From Brucella pseudintermedia (GTDB lineage Bacteria > Pseudomonadota > Alphaproteobacteria > Rhizobiales > Rhizobiaceae), in assembly GCF_008932435.1 (NCBI RefSeq), contig NZ_WBWE01000004.1, positions 248,001-312,000 of the forward strand: a stretch of DNA of 64,000 nt, written 5' to 3'. Shown piece by piece: positions 9,223 through 18,135 of the stretch. Under the pieces are notes generated by a model that worked only from the letters and a program-made list of their open reading frames with translations, ran no database searches and had not been told where the DNA came from. The number at the start of each line of letters is the position of its first letter. The stretch's first letter is position 1. The translations under genes and the position numbers were made by a program.

Positions 9223-9696
9223 TCAGCGTCTTTCCCGGAAGAAATCCTTGAGAATTGCCTGGGCTTCGCTTTCTGAGAAGCCTGCATAAATTTCCGGTAC
9301 ATGATGACAGGTTGGCTGCGTGTAAAAGCGCGGCCCATATTCTATGCCTCCACCTTTCGGATCGGAAGCGCCGTAATAGAGACGACGTATGCGGGCGAAA
9401 GAAATGGCGGCCGCACACATCGCACACGGCTCCAGCGTGACATAGAGATCGCAGCCGACCAGACGTTCGGATTGCAGAATTTCTCCCGCGGCGCGGATCG
9501 CTAGCACTTCGGCGTGAGCGGTTACGTCATTGAGTTCGCGTGTACGGTTGCCCGCCCTCGCGATGACCATGCCTTGATGTGTGATGACTGCACCGATGGG
9601 AACTTCTTCACGTGCGCCGGCAGCTCGCGCTTCGTCAAGCGCGATCTTCATGGGATTGGGCCCATCGTGGTTCAGGATCCCGGCATCATTGCTCAT
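9223..9696 (-). CDS. tadA: tRNA-specific adenosine deaminase
   Basis: The 157-residue zinc enzyme deaminates A34 to inosine in tRNA-Arg. The zinc and catalytic motif TAHAEVLAI supplies the histidine ligand and the proton-shuttling glutamate. The second motif EPCAMC supplies the two cysteine ligands. The frame extends to 9744, but the ATG at 9696 has GGAG with suitable spacing and gives the usual length. The gene converges on cytochrome b561 copy B. It is divergent from the pseudouridine synthase gene across about 190 bases that should hold both promoters. Confidence 0.92.
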   Translation of the reverse strand: MSNDAGILNHDGPNPMKIALDEARAAGAREEVPIGAVITHQGMVIARAGNRTRELNDVTAHAEVLAIRAAGEILQSERLVGCDLYVTLEPCAMCAAAISFARIRRLYYGASDPKGGGIEYGPRFYTQPTCHHVPEIYAGFSESEAQAILKDFFRERR

Positions 9697-9886
9697 GCCT
9701 GCTCCATTTCGTGCGTTCTTTCGGAAATTTCGCTCGCAAGCCATGGAGCGATTTGTTACTGCATAATTCTCGAAATCGAAACCGATTTGCGAACGGATTT
9801 ATGCGGCGTTCCTGTTTCCGGCTGTCTCTTGCCTGTGCTTAAAGGTGTAGGATGACACGGCAGCGCTGCTGAAAGGCCAATACCAG

Positions 9887-11563
9887 ATGACTACAGATGA
9901 CGATAACAAGGACGGGAAGCGTCCTCATGGCCGTGGAGGGCGTTCTGATCGCCCCGGACGGCCAGACCGCGACAGCCGTCCACGCCGCGACGATGGTGGC
10001 CGCGATAAGCCGCGTAAATTCGGATCTCGTAATGCCGAAGGGCAGGATGACACGAGCGAGCGTATAGCCAAGCGTCTGGCGCGCGCGGGCATAGCCTCCC
10101 GCCGCGAAGCGGAAACGATGATTGCAGCGGGCCGTATCTCCGTGAACGGCAAGGTGCTGGAAAGCCCGGCAGTCAATGTCAAACGCACGGACATTATCAC
10201 GGTTGACGGCAAGCCTTTGAAGCAGGCCGAACGCACTCGCCTCTGGCTGTATCACAAACCGGCTGGCCTTGTGACGACCAATCGTGACCCCGAAGGCCGT
10301 CCAACCGTATTCGAAGCGCTGCCCGCCGAAATGCCGCGGGTGCTTTCGGTTGGGCGTCTCGATATCAATACCGAAGGTCTCTTGCTGCTCACCAACGATG
10401 GCGGGTTGTCGCGAGTTCTGGAGCTGCCTTCCACCGGCTGGCTGCGTCGCTATCGCGTGCGCGCGCATGGCAAGGTGACGCAACAGCAGCTGGACGAGCT
10501 GAAGAACGGGATCGCGGTTGATGGCGTGTTCTACGGCAGCGTCGAGGCCGAACTTGAGCGCGTGCAGGGCGCGAATGTCTGGATCTCCATCGGCTTGCGC
10601 GAAGGCAAGAATCGGGAAGTGAAGAACATTCTCGGTGCGCTGGGCCTGACGGTCGGACGGCTTATCCGTGTTTCATTCGGTCCGTTCCAGCTTGGCGATC
10701 TTGAAGAAGGCGCTGTCCGCGAAATCAAGGGCCGGACGCTGCGGGACCAGCTTGGCGACAAGCTGATAGATGAATCGGGTGCAGATTTTGATGCGCCGAT
10801 CTTGAACGAGTTTTCCAATGCCGCTGTTCAGGGGCGTACTCGCCGCGACATGGAGGAAGGTCAGCCGGGGCAGGAAGGTGAAACCCGTCGGGCCCCACGG
10901 GAGCGCGAGTGGATTTCCAGTCGCCCCGAACGCCGCCGCGGACGCGATGACAAGACAGAAAAGGTCGAGCCGCGCCGTCGCGGCAACGCCAATGTCTGGA
11001 TGGCTCCGGGCGCGCGTCCGAAGGGAGAAAAAGCTGCGGCGAAGCCGGCACGTGTCGAACACCAGGTTCCGCATCGTTCCGCAAAGTTCAGCGGTGACCT
11101 GCAAATGCGCCCGCGCCGGGTTCCCGAAGGTGAGCAGGGGCGGGATGAAGGCGGCGAGCGCCGCTACAGCAAGCGTGCGGAAGGCCGTTTCGATAAGGAT
11201 TCCCGTCCATTGCGTCCGCGCCCGGAAGGAAATCGTTCGGAAGAGGAGCGTCCAGAGCGCCGCGAACCGCGTGAGGATGGACGTAAGGAACGTCGTCCCG
11301 GCAAACGCGAGCGTGCAGAATTGCGCGATGCAGAAGGCCGTGTAGGAGAACGCGGTAAGGGCGGCTTCGAAGGCCGCAAGTCAGATAAGCACGGCGGGCC
11401 GCGTGCGGAAGGCCGTTTTGGCGCTTCCGGCCGCGATACGCGCTCAGGCCCGCGGAGCGGCAGGCCGGAAGGCAAACCAGGCGGCGGGCCGGGTGGGAAG
11501 CCGGGCGGCGGCAAGCCCGGGGGTGGCAGAACTGGAGGCGGCGGTGCGGATCGTCGGCGGTAA
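9887..11563 (+). CDS. RluB/RsuA-family pseudouridine synthase with long basic C-terminal tail
   Basis: This 558-residue protein is much longer than a typical RluB (about 250-300). After a short basic, low-complexity start, an S4 RNA-binding domain is seen at about residues 60-105 (ERIAKRLARAGIASRREAE). The catalytic domain contains SVGRLDINTEGLLLLTNDG near residue 150, with the expected catalytic Asp. From about residue 310 onward the sequence is a disordered Arg/Gly/Glu/Pro-rich tail ending in PGGGKPGGGRTGGGG. It probably modifies 23S rRNA (position near 2605 in RluB), and the tail may add RNA affinity. Its 3' end contains the ribosome site and GTG start of rsmD. Confidence 0.85.
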   Translation: MTTDDDNKDGKRPHGRGGRSDRPGRPDRDSRPRRDDGGRDKPRKFGSRNAEGQDDTSERIAKRLARAGIASRREAETMIAAGRISVNGKVLESPAVNVKRTDIITVDGKPLKQAERTRLWLYHKPAGLVTTNRDPEGRPTVFEALPAEMPRVLSVGRLDINTEGLLLLTNDGGLSRVLELPSTGWLRRYRVRAHGKVTQQQLDELKNGIAVDGVFYGSVEAELERVQGANVWISIGLREGKNREVKNILGALGLTVGRLIRVSFGPFQLGDLEEGAVREIKGRTLRDQLGDKLIDESGADFDAPILNEFSNAAVQGRTRRDMEEGQPGQEGETRRAPREREWISSRPERRRGRDDKTEKVEPRRRGNANVWMAPGARPKGEKAAAKPARVEHQVPHRSAKFSGDLQMRPRRVPEGEQGRDEGGERRYSKRAEGRFDKDSRPLRPRPEGNRSEEERPERREPREDGRKERRPGKRERAELRDAEGRVGERGKGGFEGRKSDKHGGPRAEGRFGASGRDTRSGPRSGRPEGKPGGGPGGKPGGGKPGGGRTGGGGADRRR

Positions 11564-12107
11564 GCTGCGCGGGCGCGCACTTGTAACGCCTTCAACCAAC
11601 GCCATTCGCCCCACCACCGACCGCACCCGCGAGAGCCTTTTCAACATTCTCGCGCATAATTTCCCGGACAAGGTGGAGGGCGCACGCGTTCTCGACCTGT
11701 TTGCAGGTACTGGCGCGCTTGGTCTGGAGGCTTTGTCGCGTGGTGCGCGCTATGCGACCTTTGTAGAGGAATCTGCAGAAGGCCGGGGACTGTTGCGCCA
11801 AAATATCGAGGCCTTCGGTCTGCAGGGGCATACCAAGATCTTGCGGCGTGACGCCTGCCAGTTGGGCATCGTCGGCACGATGGAGCCGTTCGATCTCGTC
11901 TTTGCTGACCCCCCTTATGGGCGGCGTATGGGAGAAAAGGCATTTTTATCAGCGCTTCAAGGCGGCTGGCTTAATCCTGACGCACTTTTGGTGCTTGAAG
12001 AGGATGCCGAGGCGGTGCTTGAACTCGATGAACGATTCGTCGTCCTCGAAGAGCGCAACTACGGAGGCACGATCATTCGGCTGATCCGGCTGAAGGCCGC
12101 CGATTGA
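11544..12107 (+). CDS. rsmD: 16S rRNA (guanine966-N2)-methyltransferase
   Basis: This 187-residue SAM-dependent enzyme methylates G966 of 16S rRNA. It starts with VRIVGGKLRGR, the family N-terminus. The SAM motif LDLFAGTGALGLEA is near residue 50, and the catalytic ADPPYG motif (NPPY-like) is near residue 118. The GTG at 11544 has GGAGG five bases before it and lies inside the end of the preceding gene (20-base overlap), suggesting translational coupling. The in-frame extension upstream to 11403 reads through the low-complexity tail of the other gene and is unlikely to be used. Confidence 0.93.
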   Translation: MRIVGGKLRGRALVTPSTNAIRPTTDRTRESLFNILAHNFPDKVEGARVLDLFAGTGALGLEALSRGARYATFVEESAEGRGLLRQNIEAFGLQGHTKILRRDACQLGIVGTMEPFDLVFADPPYGRRMGEKAFLSALQGGWLNPDALLVLEEDAEAVLELDERFVVLEERNYGGTIIRLIRLKAAD

Positions 12108-12193
12108 AATTAGCGGACGAATAGGGTCCGCATCGAATTGATATGCTGTCCGGAGAGCCGGATGGTAATGAAACCGATTGGAGATGTCGCTTG

Positions 12194-13735
12194 GTGAAGA
12201 ACCCCTCACTCCGGCGCTTGCTATTGTCCACCGCTTTGGGTTTCGTGCTGGCTTTACCTTTGGCAGACGGTTTTGTGCGGGCAGAAAGCCAACCTGCTGC
12301 TGCCACCGAAGCGCAGCCTGTTCCCTCATCGCCGACAGCCCCTGAACAAGCAGTGCTTCCCGAAATTTCCCAGTCGGACGGGGTCAGCTATTTCACACTG
12401 CCGAACGGCTTGGAAGTAATCGTCATGCCCGATCATCGCGCCCCGGTGGTTACGCAGATGATCTGGTATCATGTCGGATCGGCGGACGAAGCGCCGGGCG
12501 TTTCAGGCATTGCGCATTTTCTCGAACATCTGATGTTCAAGGGAACGAAAAACCACCCTGCCGGTGAGTTTTCGGCGAAAGTTGCCTCCATTGGCGGACA
12601 GGAAAACGCCTTTACCTCCTATGATTACACGGCCTATTTCCAGCGCGTGTCTCCTGAAGCTCTGGAAATGGTGATGCAATTCGAGTCTGACCGGATGGAA
12701 AATCTGGTGCTCAACGAAGAAGCTGTGAAAACTGAACGGGATGTTATTCTGGAAGAGCGACGCATGCGGGTCGATTCCAATCCCGCTTCCATGCTGATGG
12801 AAAATACCGACGCTGTTCTTTTCTATAACCATCCCTATCGCAAGCCCGTCATCGGGTGGCAACAGGAGATGGAAAAGCTGAGCCTGAAAAACGCGATTGA
12901 TTTTTATCAGCAATACTACACACCGAATAACGCGACGCTCGTGATAGCCGGAGACGTTTCGCCGGAACGCGTACGCGAACTGACCTTGAAAACCTGGGCA
13001 AACGTTCCAAAGCGCGCTGAAGTCCTGCCGCGCGAACGTCCACAAGAACCCAGGAAGCATGCCGCCCGCATCGTGACGCTTCACGATGAGCGCGTGAGCA
13101 CGCCTTCATTTCGGGTGTCCTGGCTCGTGCCGTCATACGCGAATGAAAAGCGGTTTCCCAATGCAAAACCGGGAGATGCACCCGCTCTGGATCTCCTGAG
13201 CGAAATTCTCGGCGGCTCGTTGCGTTCGCGTCTTTATCAGGAGTTGATAGTCAGACAGGGCATCGCTTCCAATACAGGTGCAAGCTATGGCGGCGATGCG
13301 CTCGATGACGGTACGTTCTCGGTTTATGGTGCCCCGCGCAATGGCGCGACACTGGGTGATGTCGAAAAAGCCGTCGATGCGGAAGTCGCACGGATCATCA
13401 GGGAGGGCGTCAGCCAGACCGAACTCGATCAGGCTCGGAACCGTTTCCTCAAAGCGGTCATTTTTGCGCGTGACAGCCAGACGGGCATGGCGCGGATTTA
13501 TGGCTCGTCGCTTTCCGTTGGACAAACGGTCGATGATATCCAGAAATGGCCAGAGGTCATCAAGGGCGTTACAGTAGACCAGATTAAAGACGTGGCGTCA
13601 CGTTATCTTGTCGAGGACCAATCGGTAACCAGCTACCTGCTTCCACCGAATGCAGAACCGCAAAGCGCTCGGGAAAACCCGGACGCATCGCCAGAAGGCG
13701 TCGGGGGCAATGGTTCGGGAGGAACGATCCAGTGA
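12194..13735 (+). CDS. M16 family zinc peptidase (catalytic subunit), secreted
   Basis: This 513-residue predicted periplasmic metalloprotease has the inverted zinc motif HFLEH near residue 107 and the downstream conserved glutamate region ERDVILEER. The C-terminal M16 domain is present, ending with a Gly/Ser-rich tail. The GTG at 12194 begins a clean signal peptide (KNPSLRRLLLSTALGFVLA) after GGAG, whereas the ATG at 12143 lacks a ribosome site and adds a non-signal prefix. It overlaps the next gene through GTGA. M16 peptidases of this type commonly act as a pair of an active and an inactive chain, which is what is seen here. Confidence 0.88.
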   Translation: MKNPSLRRLLLSTALGFVLALPLADGFVRAESQPAAATEAQPVPSSPTAPEQAVLPEISQSDGVSYFTLPNGLEVIVMPDHRAPVVTQMIWYHVGSADEAPGVSGIAHFLEHLMFKGTKNHPAGEFSAKVASIGGQENAFTSYDYTAYFQRVSPEALEMVMQFESDRMENLVLNEEAVKTERDVILEERRMRVDSNPASMLMENTDAVLFYNHPYRKPVIGWQQEMEKLSLKNAIDFYQQYYTPNNATLVIAGDVSPERVRELTLKTWANVPKRAEVLPRERPQEPRKHAARIVTLHDERVSTPSFRVSWLVPSYANEKRFPNAKPGDAPALDLLSEILGGSLRSRLYQELIVRQGIASNTGASYGGDALDDGTFSVYGAPRNGATLGDVEKAVDAEVARIIREGVSQTELDQARNRFLKAVIFARDSQTGMARIYGSSLSVGQTVDDIQKWPEVIKGVTVDQIKDVASRYLVEDQSVTSYLLPPNAEPQSARENPDASPEGVGGNGSGGTIQ

Positions 13736-15087
13736 AGAACATTCTTATGTTGAACTTCCAACGTGTTCTCGCATTTCGCTATGCCCGCTCTGTAGTTGGC
13801 ATGTTCGCGGTATCAATGACATTGTTGATCGTGTGTGCCTTGCCTGCGCGCGCCATCGAAATTCAGGAGGTCGTCTCTCCAAAGGGCGTTCGAGCTTGGC
13901 TGGTCGAAGATGGCTCGGTTCCGCTCATTTCGATGCGTTTTTCCTTCAAGGGCGGCACGTCGCAGGATCCTTCCGGCAAGGAAGGCTTGGCTAACCTGAT
14001 GACAGGGCTTTTCGATGAAGGCGCAGGCGATCTGAAATCGGATGCGTTTCAGGAACGGATGGATAATCTGGGCGCGGAGATGAGCTTTTCCGCGACGCAG
14101 GATTCGGTTTCGGGCGGCATCCGGATGCTTGCCGAAAATCGCGATGCAGTAACCGGTCTGCTCGCTCTTGCCGTCAACAAGCCTCGTTTCGATCAGGACG
14201 CCGTCGACCGCATACGTCAGCAAGTCGTTGCCAGTATCGAAGCTTCGCAACGGGATCCTTCGACGATAGCATCGCGCAAGTTTTCAGAAGTTCTTTACGG
14301 CAGTCATCCTTATGCGCGACCCAATGACGGCACGGTAAAGTCGCTGCAGTCGATCGCCCGTGACGATCTGGTGAATTTTCATCGCAAGAATTTTGCCCGT
14401 GACCACCTGACAATAGGCGTCGTAGGGGCCATCAATGCGAAGGATTTGGGTGCGTTACTGGACAAGGTGTTCGGTGAACTGCCAGCAATGGCTGAACTGG
14501 TTCCCGTGCCGGATGCCAAACTGGCACTCGGTACAACGACCAGCCTCAATTTCGATATGCCACAGACCTCGATCAGCTTCGTATATCCAGCGATTCCGCG
14601 CAAGGATCCGGAGTTTTTCGCGGCCTATCTCATGAATCATATCCTAGGCGGCGGCTTCACCTCGCGTCTTTATGCCGAGGTGCGCGAAAAGCGTGGCCTT
14701 GCGTATTCGGTCTCTTCCTCCATGATTTTGCGCGATCATGTGTCAGCATTGATGATCTCGACAGCAACCCGTCCGGACAAGGCACAGGAATCTTTGAAAA
14801 TCATTCGCGAGCAAGTTGCCGCGATGGCTGCCGATGGACCGACGGAAGAGGAACTCGCTGCTGCGAAGAGCTTCCTCAAAGGGTCTTACGCGGTCAATAA
14901 TCTGGATTCGTCCGCGGCAATCGCTGAAACTCTGGTGAGCTTGCAGGAAGCAGGGCTCCCGCGTGATTATATCGGCAAGCGCTCGGAGTTGATTGATGCC
15001 GTGACGCTGGATCAAGTCAAAGCGATTGCCAAAAAGCTGCTCGAAGCAGAACCAGCTATTCTGATTTTCGGTCCGGCCCAAAGCTGA
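13732..15087 (+). CDS. M16 family peptidase-like partner (no zinc motif)
   Basis: The 451-residue homologue of the preceding protease has a signal peptide (FAVSMTLLIVCALPARA). At the place where HxxEH should occur it reads KEGLANLMTGLFDEG, so it lacks the zinc ligands. It keeps the C-domain segment GGGFTSRLYAEVREKRGLAY, the Arg/Tyr pair used by inactive M16 partners to complete the substrate pocket. The GTG at 13732 overlaps the previous stop and is preceded by GGAGG. A heterodimer with the active subunit is inferred from operon structure and from known M16B pairs. Confidence 0.87.
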   Translation: MKNILMLNFQRVLAFRYARSVVGMFAVSMTLLIVCALPARAIEIQEVVSPKGVRAWLVEDGSVPLISMRFSFKGGTSQDPSGKEGLANLMTGLFDEGAGDLKSDAFQERMDNLGAEMSFSATQDSVSGGIRMLAENRDAVTGLLALAVNKPRFDQDAVDRIRQQVVASIEASQRDPSTIASRKFSEVLYGSHPYARPNDGTVKSLQSIARDDLVNFHRKNFARDHLTIGVVGAINAKDLGALLDKVFGELPAMAELVPVPDAKLALGTTTSLNFDMPQTSISFVYPAIPRKDPEFFAAYLMNHILGGGFTSRLYAEVREKRGLAYSVSSSMILRDHVSALMISTATRPDKAQESLKIIREQVAAMAADGPTEEELAAAKSFLKGSYAVNNLDSSAAIAETLVSLQEAGLPRDYIGKRSELIDAVTLDQVKAIAKKLLEAEPAILIFGPAQS

Positions 15088-15098
15088 CAGGTGGCAGA

Positions 15099-15971
15099 TT
15101 GGAAAAGGCAGTGCCGTCATCGCCCCGAATTGCCGTCGCTTTCGGCGGTGGCGGCGCGCGCGGTATTGCCCATCTCCATATTGTCGAGATGCTTGATGAG
15201 CTGGGCATCAAGCCGGTCGCCATTGCGGGCTCATCGATAGGTTCGATCATCGGGACTGGAATGGCGAGCGGTATGACAGGCCGCGAGATGCACGAGTATA
15301 TGGCGGCGATTTTCAATCGCCGTTCCGAAGTCGCAAAACGCATGTGGCAAACCCGTCCGGCCCGTTGGGTCGAATTGCTCAGGCGCGGCTTGCGTGTCAG
15401 CCAGTTCAATATCGAAAAGGTGCTGGACGTTTTTCTGCCTGCAAGCCTGCCCACCAATGTGGAAGAACTTGAAATTCCCATGAGTATCACAGCGGCCGAC
15501 TTCCACGCCGCGCAGGAGATTCATATTCGCGATGGCGATCTGCGTTCGGCGATCGCGGCATCGTGTGCAATACCGCCGGTTTTCGCGCCCGTGCGCAGGG
15601 GAGGTCGAATTCTGGTCGATGGTGGTTTATTCAATCCGGTGCCTTTTGATTTGTTATTCGACAAGGCCGATATTGTTATCGGTATCGACGTTGTAGGCAC
15701 GCCCGTCGGCCCGGACGATTATATGCCTACTACATTCGAGGCAGTGATCGGAGCCAACCAACTGACGATGTGCTCCATCATCGAGAATAAGTTCCGTATC
15801 CGCCCGCCGCACATTTTCATCCGTCCCAACGTCGAACGGATCGGCCTTCTTGATTTCCTCAAGTTTGAACAGATCCTGTCGCAAAGTGCAGGCGTTCGCG
15901 ACGAACTGAAGCGTGCCATAGAACTGGCGGTTGAAGGAAAAGCGGCACCGGTAGAGCGGTTCCTATCTTAA
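15099..15971 (+). CDS. Patatin-like phospholipase (RssA-type)
   Basis: This 290-residue protein has the patatin signature: the oxyanion loop FGGGGARG near residue 16, the nucleophile elbow GSSIGS near residue 46 and the Asp of the catalytic dyad in VDGGLFNPVP near residue 174. It is a likely serine acyl hydrolase acting on lipids, of unknown physiological substrate. The frame starts with TTG at 15099 with AGGTGG before it; a GTG at 15111 is an alternative. It follows the M16 pair by 11 bases and may be in the same operon. Confidence 0.82.
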   Translation: MEKAVPSSPRIAVAFGGGGARGIAHLHIVEMLDELGIKPVAIAGSSIGSIIGTGMASGMTGREMHEYMAAIFNRRSEVAKRMWQTRPARWVELLRRGLRVSQFNIEKVLDVFLPASLPTNVEELEIPMSITAADFHAAQEIHIRDGDLRSAIAASCAIPPVFAPVRRGGRILVDGGLFNPVPFDLLFDKADIVIGIDVVGTPVGPDDYMPTTFEAVIGANQLTMCSIIENKFRIRPPHIFIRPNVERIGLLDFLKFEQILSQSAGVRDELKRAIELAVEGKAAPVERFLS

Positions 15972-15980
15972 CGGAATCAT

Positions 15981-16056
15981 CGGAACCGCTCTATCTTTTT
16001 GCTTTTTACGCTTTATCCTGCGCAAAACTGTTTCACACCCTCGCTGCAAATGCTCT
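15981..16056 (-). repeat. Dispersed palindromic repeat, Bru-RS-like, copy 1
   Basis: Read on the minus strand this begins AGAGCATTTGCAG, passes through GTTTTGCGCAGGATAAAGCG and ends GATAGAGCGGTTCC. The same order of blocks occurs at 23718-23815, and the left part recurs at 33186-33250. It lies between convergent genes. Confidence 0.65.
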
Positions 16057-16102
16057 GGCCTCAACTCTGGCGAACTGAGTCTATCGGCACCGTAGCGGAG
16101 CA

Positions 16103-17932
16103 TTATTCCGCTGGAACGGCCTGCGGTGACGAGGGAGGTGTATCTTTCACCGCCTTGTCGATGCGCTGGCCTTCTCGGGTCGGTTTTACCAGCGGCTCAG
16201 GCGTTACAGGCTTGTTGAACAGCAAATGCCGACCGGCCATGATGCCTTCCGAAGCCTGCACGTGGAGCCGATCCTCGTCGCGCTGACGCACGTCTTCACG
16301 AATTCCATAGGCCTGGGATTCGGCCATGCCGAGCCCTTCGAGCGTGCGCTGGCCGAAAAGCAGACCGGACTCAAACGTTTCACGCAGTTCGTATTCCACG
16401 CCCTGGGCCCTCAATTGCAACGTATGTTCGCGATCATATGAACGGACGAACAGCCTTACGTCTGGATATTCCGACTGGATGAGATTGACGATATGGTTGG
16501 TCGTTTCTCGTTTGTGAGTACAGACGGCGACGATTTTCGCCTTTCGGATTCCGGATGCTTCAAGCACGTCTTTGCGGGTGCCATCACCGAAATAAATCCG
16601 AAAACCGAATTTCCCGGCTGCACGGACGCGATTGGGAGAACTGTCGATCACCGTTACATCGATACCGCCGGCAAGCAGGATTTGCGCGGCGATCTGACCG
16701 TAACGCGAAAAACCGATCATCAGCACGTCGGAACCGGCACCGTCAAAATTCTCCTCAATGACATCAACTGTCTTGTCCTTGATTAGCAGCTTGGATCCCA
16801 GCGCAACAGAAAGCGGTGTGAGAGCCATGGAAACGGTGACAGCGGCCACAAGCTCTGAACCGAGAGCGCTGGAGATTATGCCTCCAGCAGTGGCGGCGGA
16901 GAAAAGGACGAATGCAAACTCGCCGCCCTGCGGCAGGAGAAAAGCGATCCGCACGGCGTCGTTGTGGTTGGACCGGAAGACACGGCATAACAGGTAGATT
17001 ATGACAATCTTGGCTGCCATGAAGACGGGGACGGCAAGAACGATAATTTTCCAGTATTGCAGGATCACGGACAAGTTCAGTGACAGGCCGACTGCGACAA
17101 AGAACAAACCAAGGAAAATTCCGCGAAATGGTTCGATGTCGGCTTCAAGTTCGTGCCGGTAGGATGATTCCGCCAGCAAGACGCCCGCGATGAATGCGCC
17201 CATGGCCATCGAAAGGCCCGCCGCCTGTAGGAGGCTGGCCGACCCAAGGACAACAAAGAGGGCCGCGGCAATCATCACTTCGCGAGCGCCAGTATTCGCG
17301 ATGATCCGGAACATGGGATTGATGAGATAGCGTCCCGCGATCACCAGTGCTGCAATGGCTGCGATAGCAGTTGCGAGATGAAAACCTGCACTGGCCTGGG
17401 AGGGTTCATTCGGTGATAATGCTGGAATGATCGCAAGAATTGGTACGATAGCCAGGTCCTGAAACAGCAGGATCGCAAAGGCGCGCTGCCCATGTTTCTG
17501 GTTGGTTTCAGCACGGTCCTCCAGCACCTGCATGGCAAACGCCGTGGAGGAGAGCGCGAGACCGAAACCGATGATGATCCCCGCTTCCGTGCTGAGGCCA
17601 GCAAGGTAGATGCCAAGAGTGGTAAGCGCAGCGCCGCAAAGCAACACCTGGGCACTTCCAAGGCCAAAAATCGAGTGGCGGAGAGCCCAGAGTCTCGACG
17701 GTTTCAGCTCGAGACCGATAATAAACAGCAGGAACACGACACCGAGTTCGGAGAAATGCAGAAAATCCTCTCCATCGGCAATAAGGCTGGCCACCGGGCC
17801 AATGGTGATGCCGGCAGCAAGATAGCCGAGGACCGTGCCAAGCCCTAACCGCTTGAACAGCGGTGCTGCGATAATCGCGCCGCCCAGAATCATCAGGCAC
17901 TGTAGGTAGAGGTTTCCGCCAGTCGCAACCAT
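16103..17932 (-). CDS. Kef-type monovalent cation:proton antiporter (CPA2) with TrkA-N domain
   Basis: This 609-residue inner-membrane protein has about 12 hydrophobic segments over the first 380 residues (CPA2 antiporter fold), including GLALSSTAFAMQVLED and GAFIAGVLLAESSYRHELEADIEPF split across adjacent segments. A cytoplasmic RCK/TrkA-N nucleotide-binding domain follows (MIGFSRYGQIAAQ, GDGTRKDVLEASGI). It resembles KefB/KefC glutathione-gated K+ efflux systems, but no KefF/KefG partner is adjacent, so ion and gating are uncertain. The ATG at 17932 is preferred to a TTG at 18007, which adds a non-hydrophobic prefix. The gene is divergent from pmbA. Confidence 0.85.
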   Translation of the reverse strand: MVATGGNLYLQCLMILGGAIIAAPLFKRLGLGTVLGYLAAGITIGPVASLIADGEDFLHFSELGVVFLLFIIGLELKPSRLWALRHSIFGLGSAQVLLCGAALTTLGIYLAGLSTEAGIIIGFGLALSSTAFAMQVLEDRAETNQKHGQRAFAILLFQDLAIVPILAIIPALSPNEPSQASAGFHLATAIAAIAALVIAGRYLINPMFRIIANTGAREVMIAAALFVVLGSASLLQAAGLSMAMGAFIAGVLLAESSYRHELEADIEPFRGIFLGLFFVAVGLSLNLSVILQYWKIIVLAVPVFMAAKIVIIYLLCRVFRSNHNDAVRIAFLLPQGGEFAFVLFSAATAGGIISSALGSELVAAVTVSMALTPLSVALGSKLLIKDKTVDVIEENFDGAGSDVLMIGFSRYGQIAAQILLAGGIDVTVIDSSPNRVRAAGKFGFRIYFGDGTRKDVLEASGIRKAKIVAVCTHKRETTNHIVNLIQSEYPDVRLFVRSYDREHTLQLRAQGVEYELRETFESGLLFGQRTLEGLGMAESQAYGIREDVRQRDEDRLHVQASEGIMAGRHLLFNKPVTPEPLVKPTREGQRIDKAVKDTPPSSPQAVPAE

Positions 17933-18135
17933 GCCAAGCTCTTGGAATTTGGAGAAATGTGGGAGAGCTTGCCTTGAAGCCCTTTGATTTCGGCAATATA
18001 GAAACAAGATATGGCTGTAATCAGCCCGATGTCGAACGATTTGACGATATTTTTTGACAAGTCCCGGTTTCGATCACACCGCAGCTTATGGTGTCTGGCG
18101 AAACCGAAATGCGCTTGGGAAACTCGGATTATATA

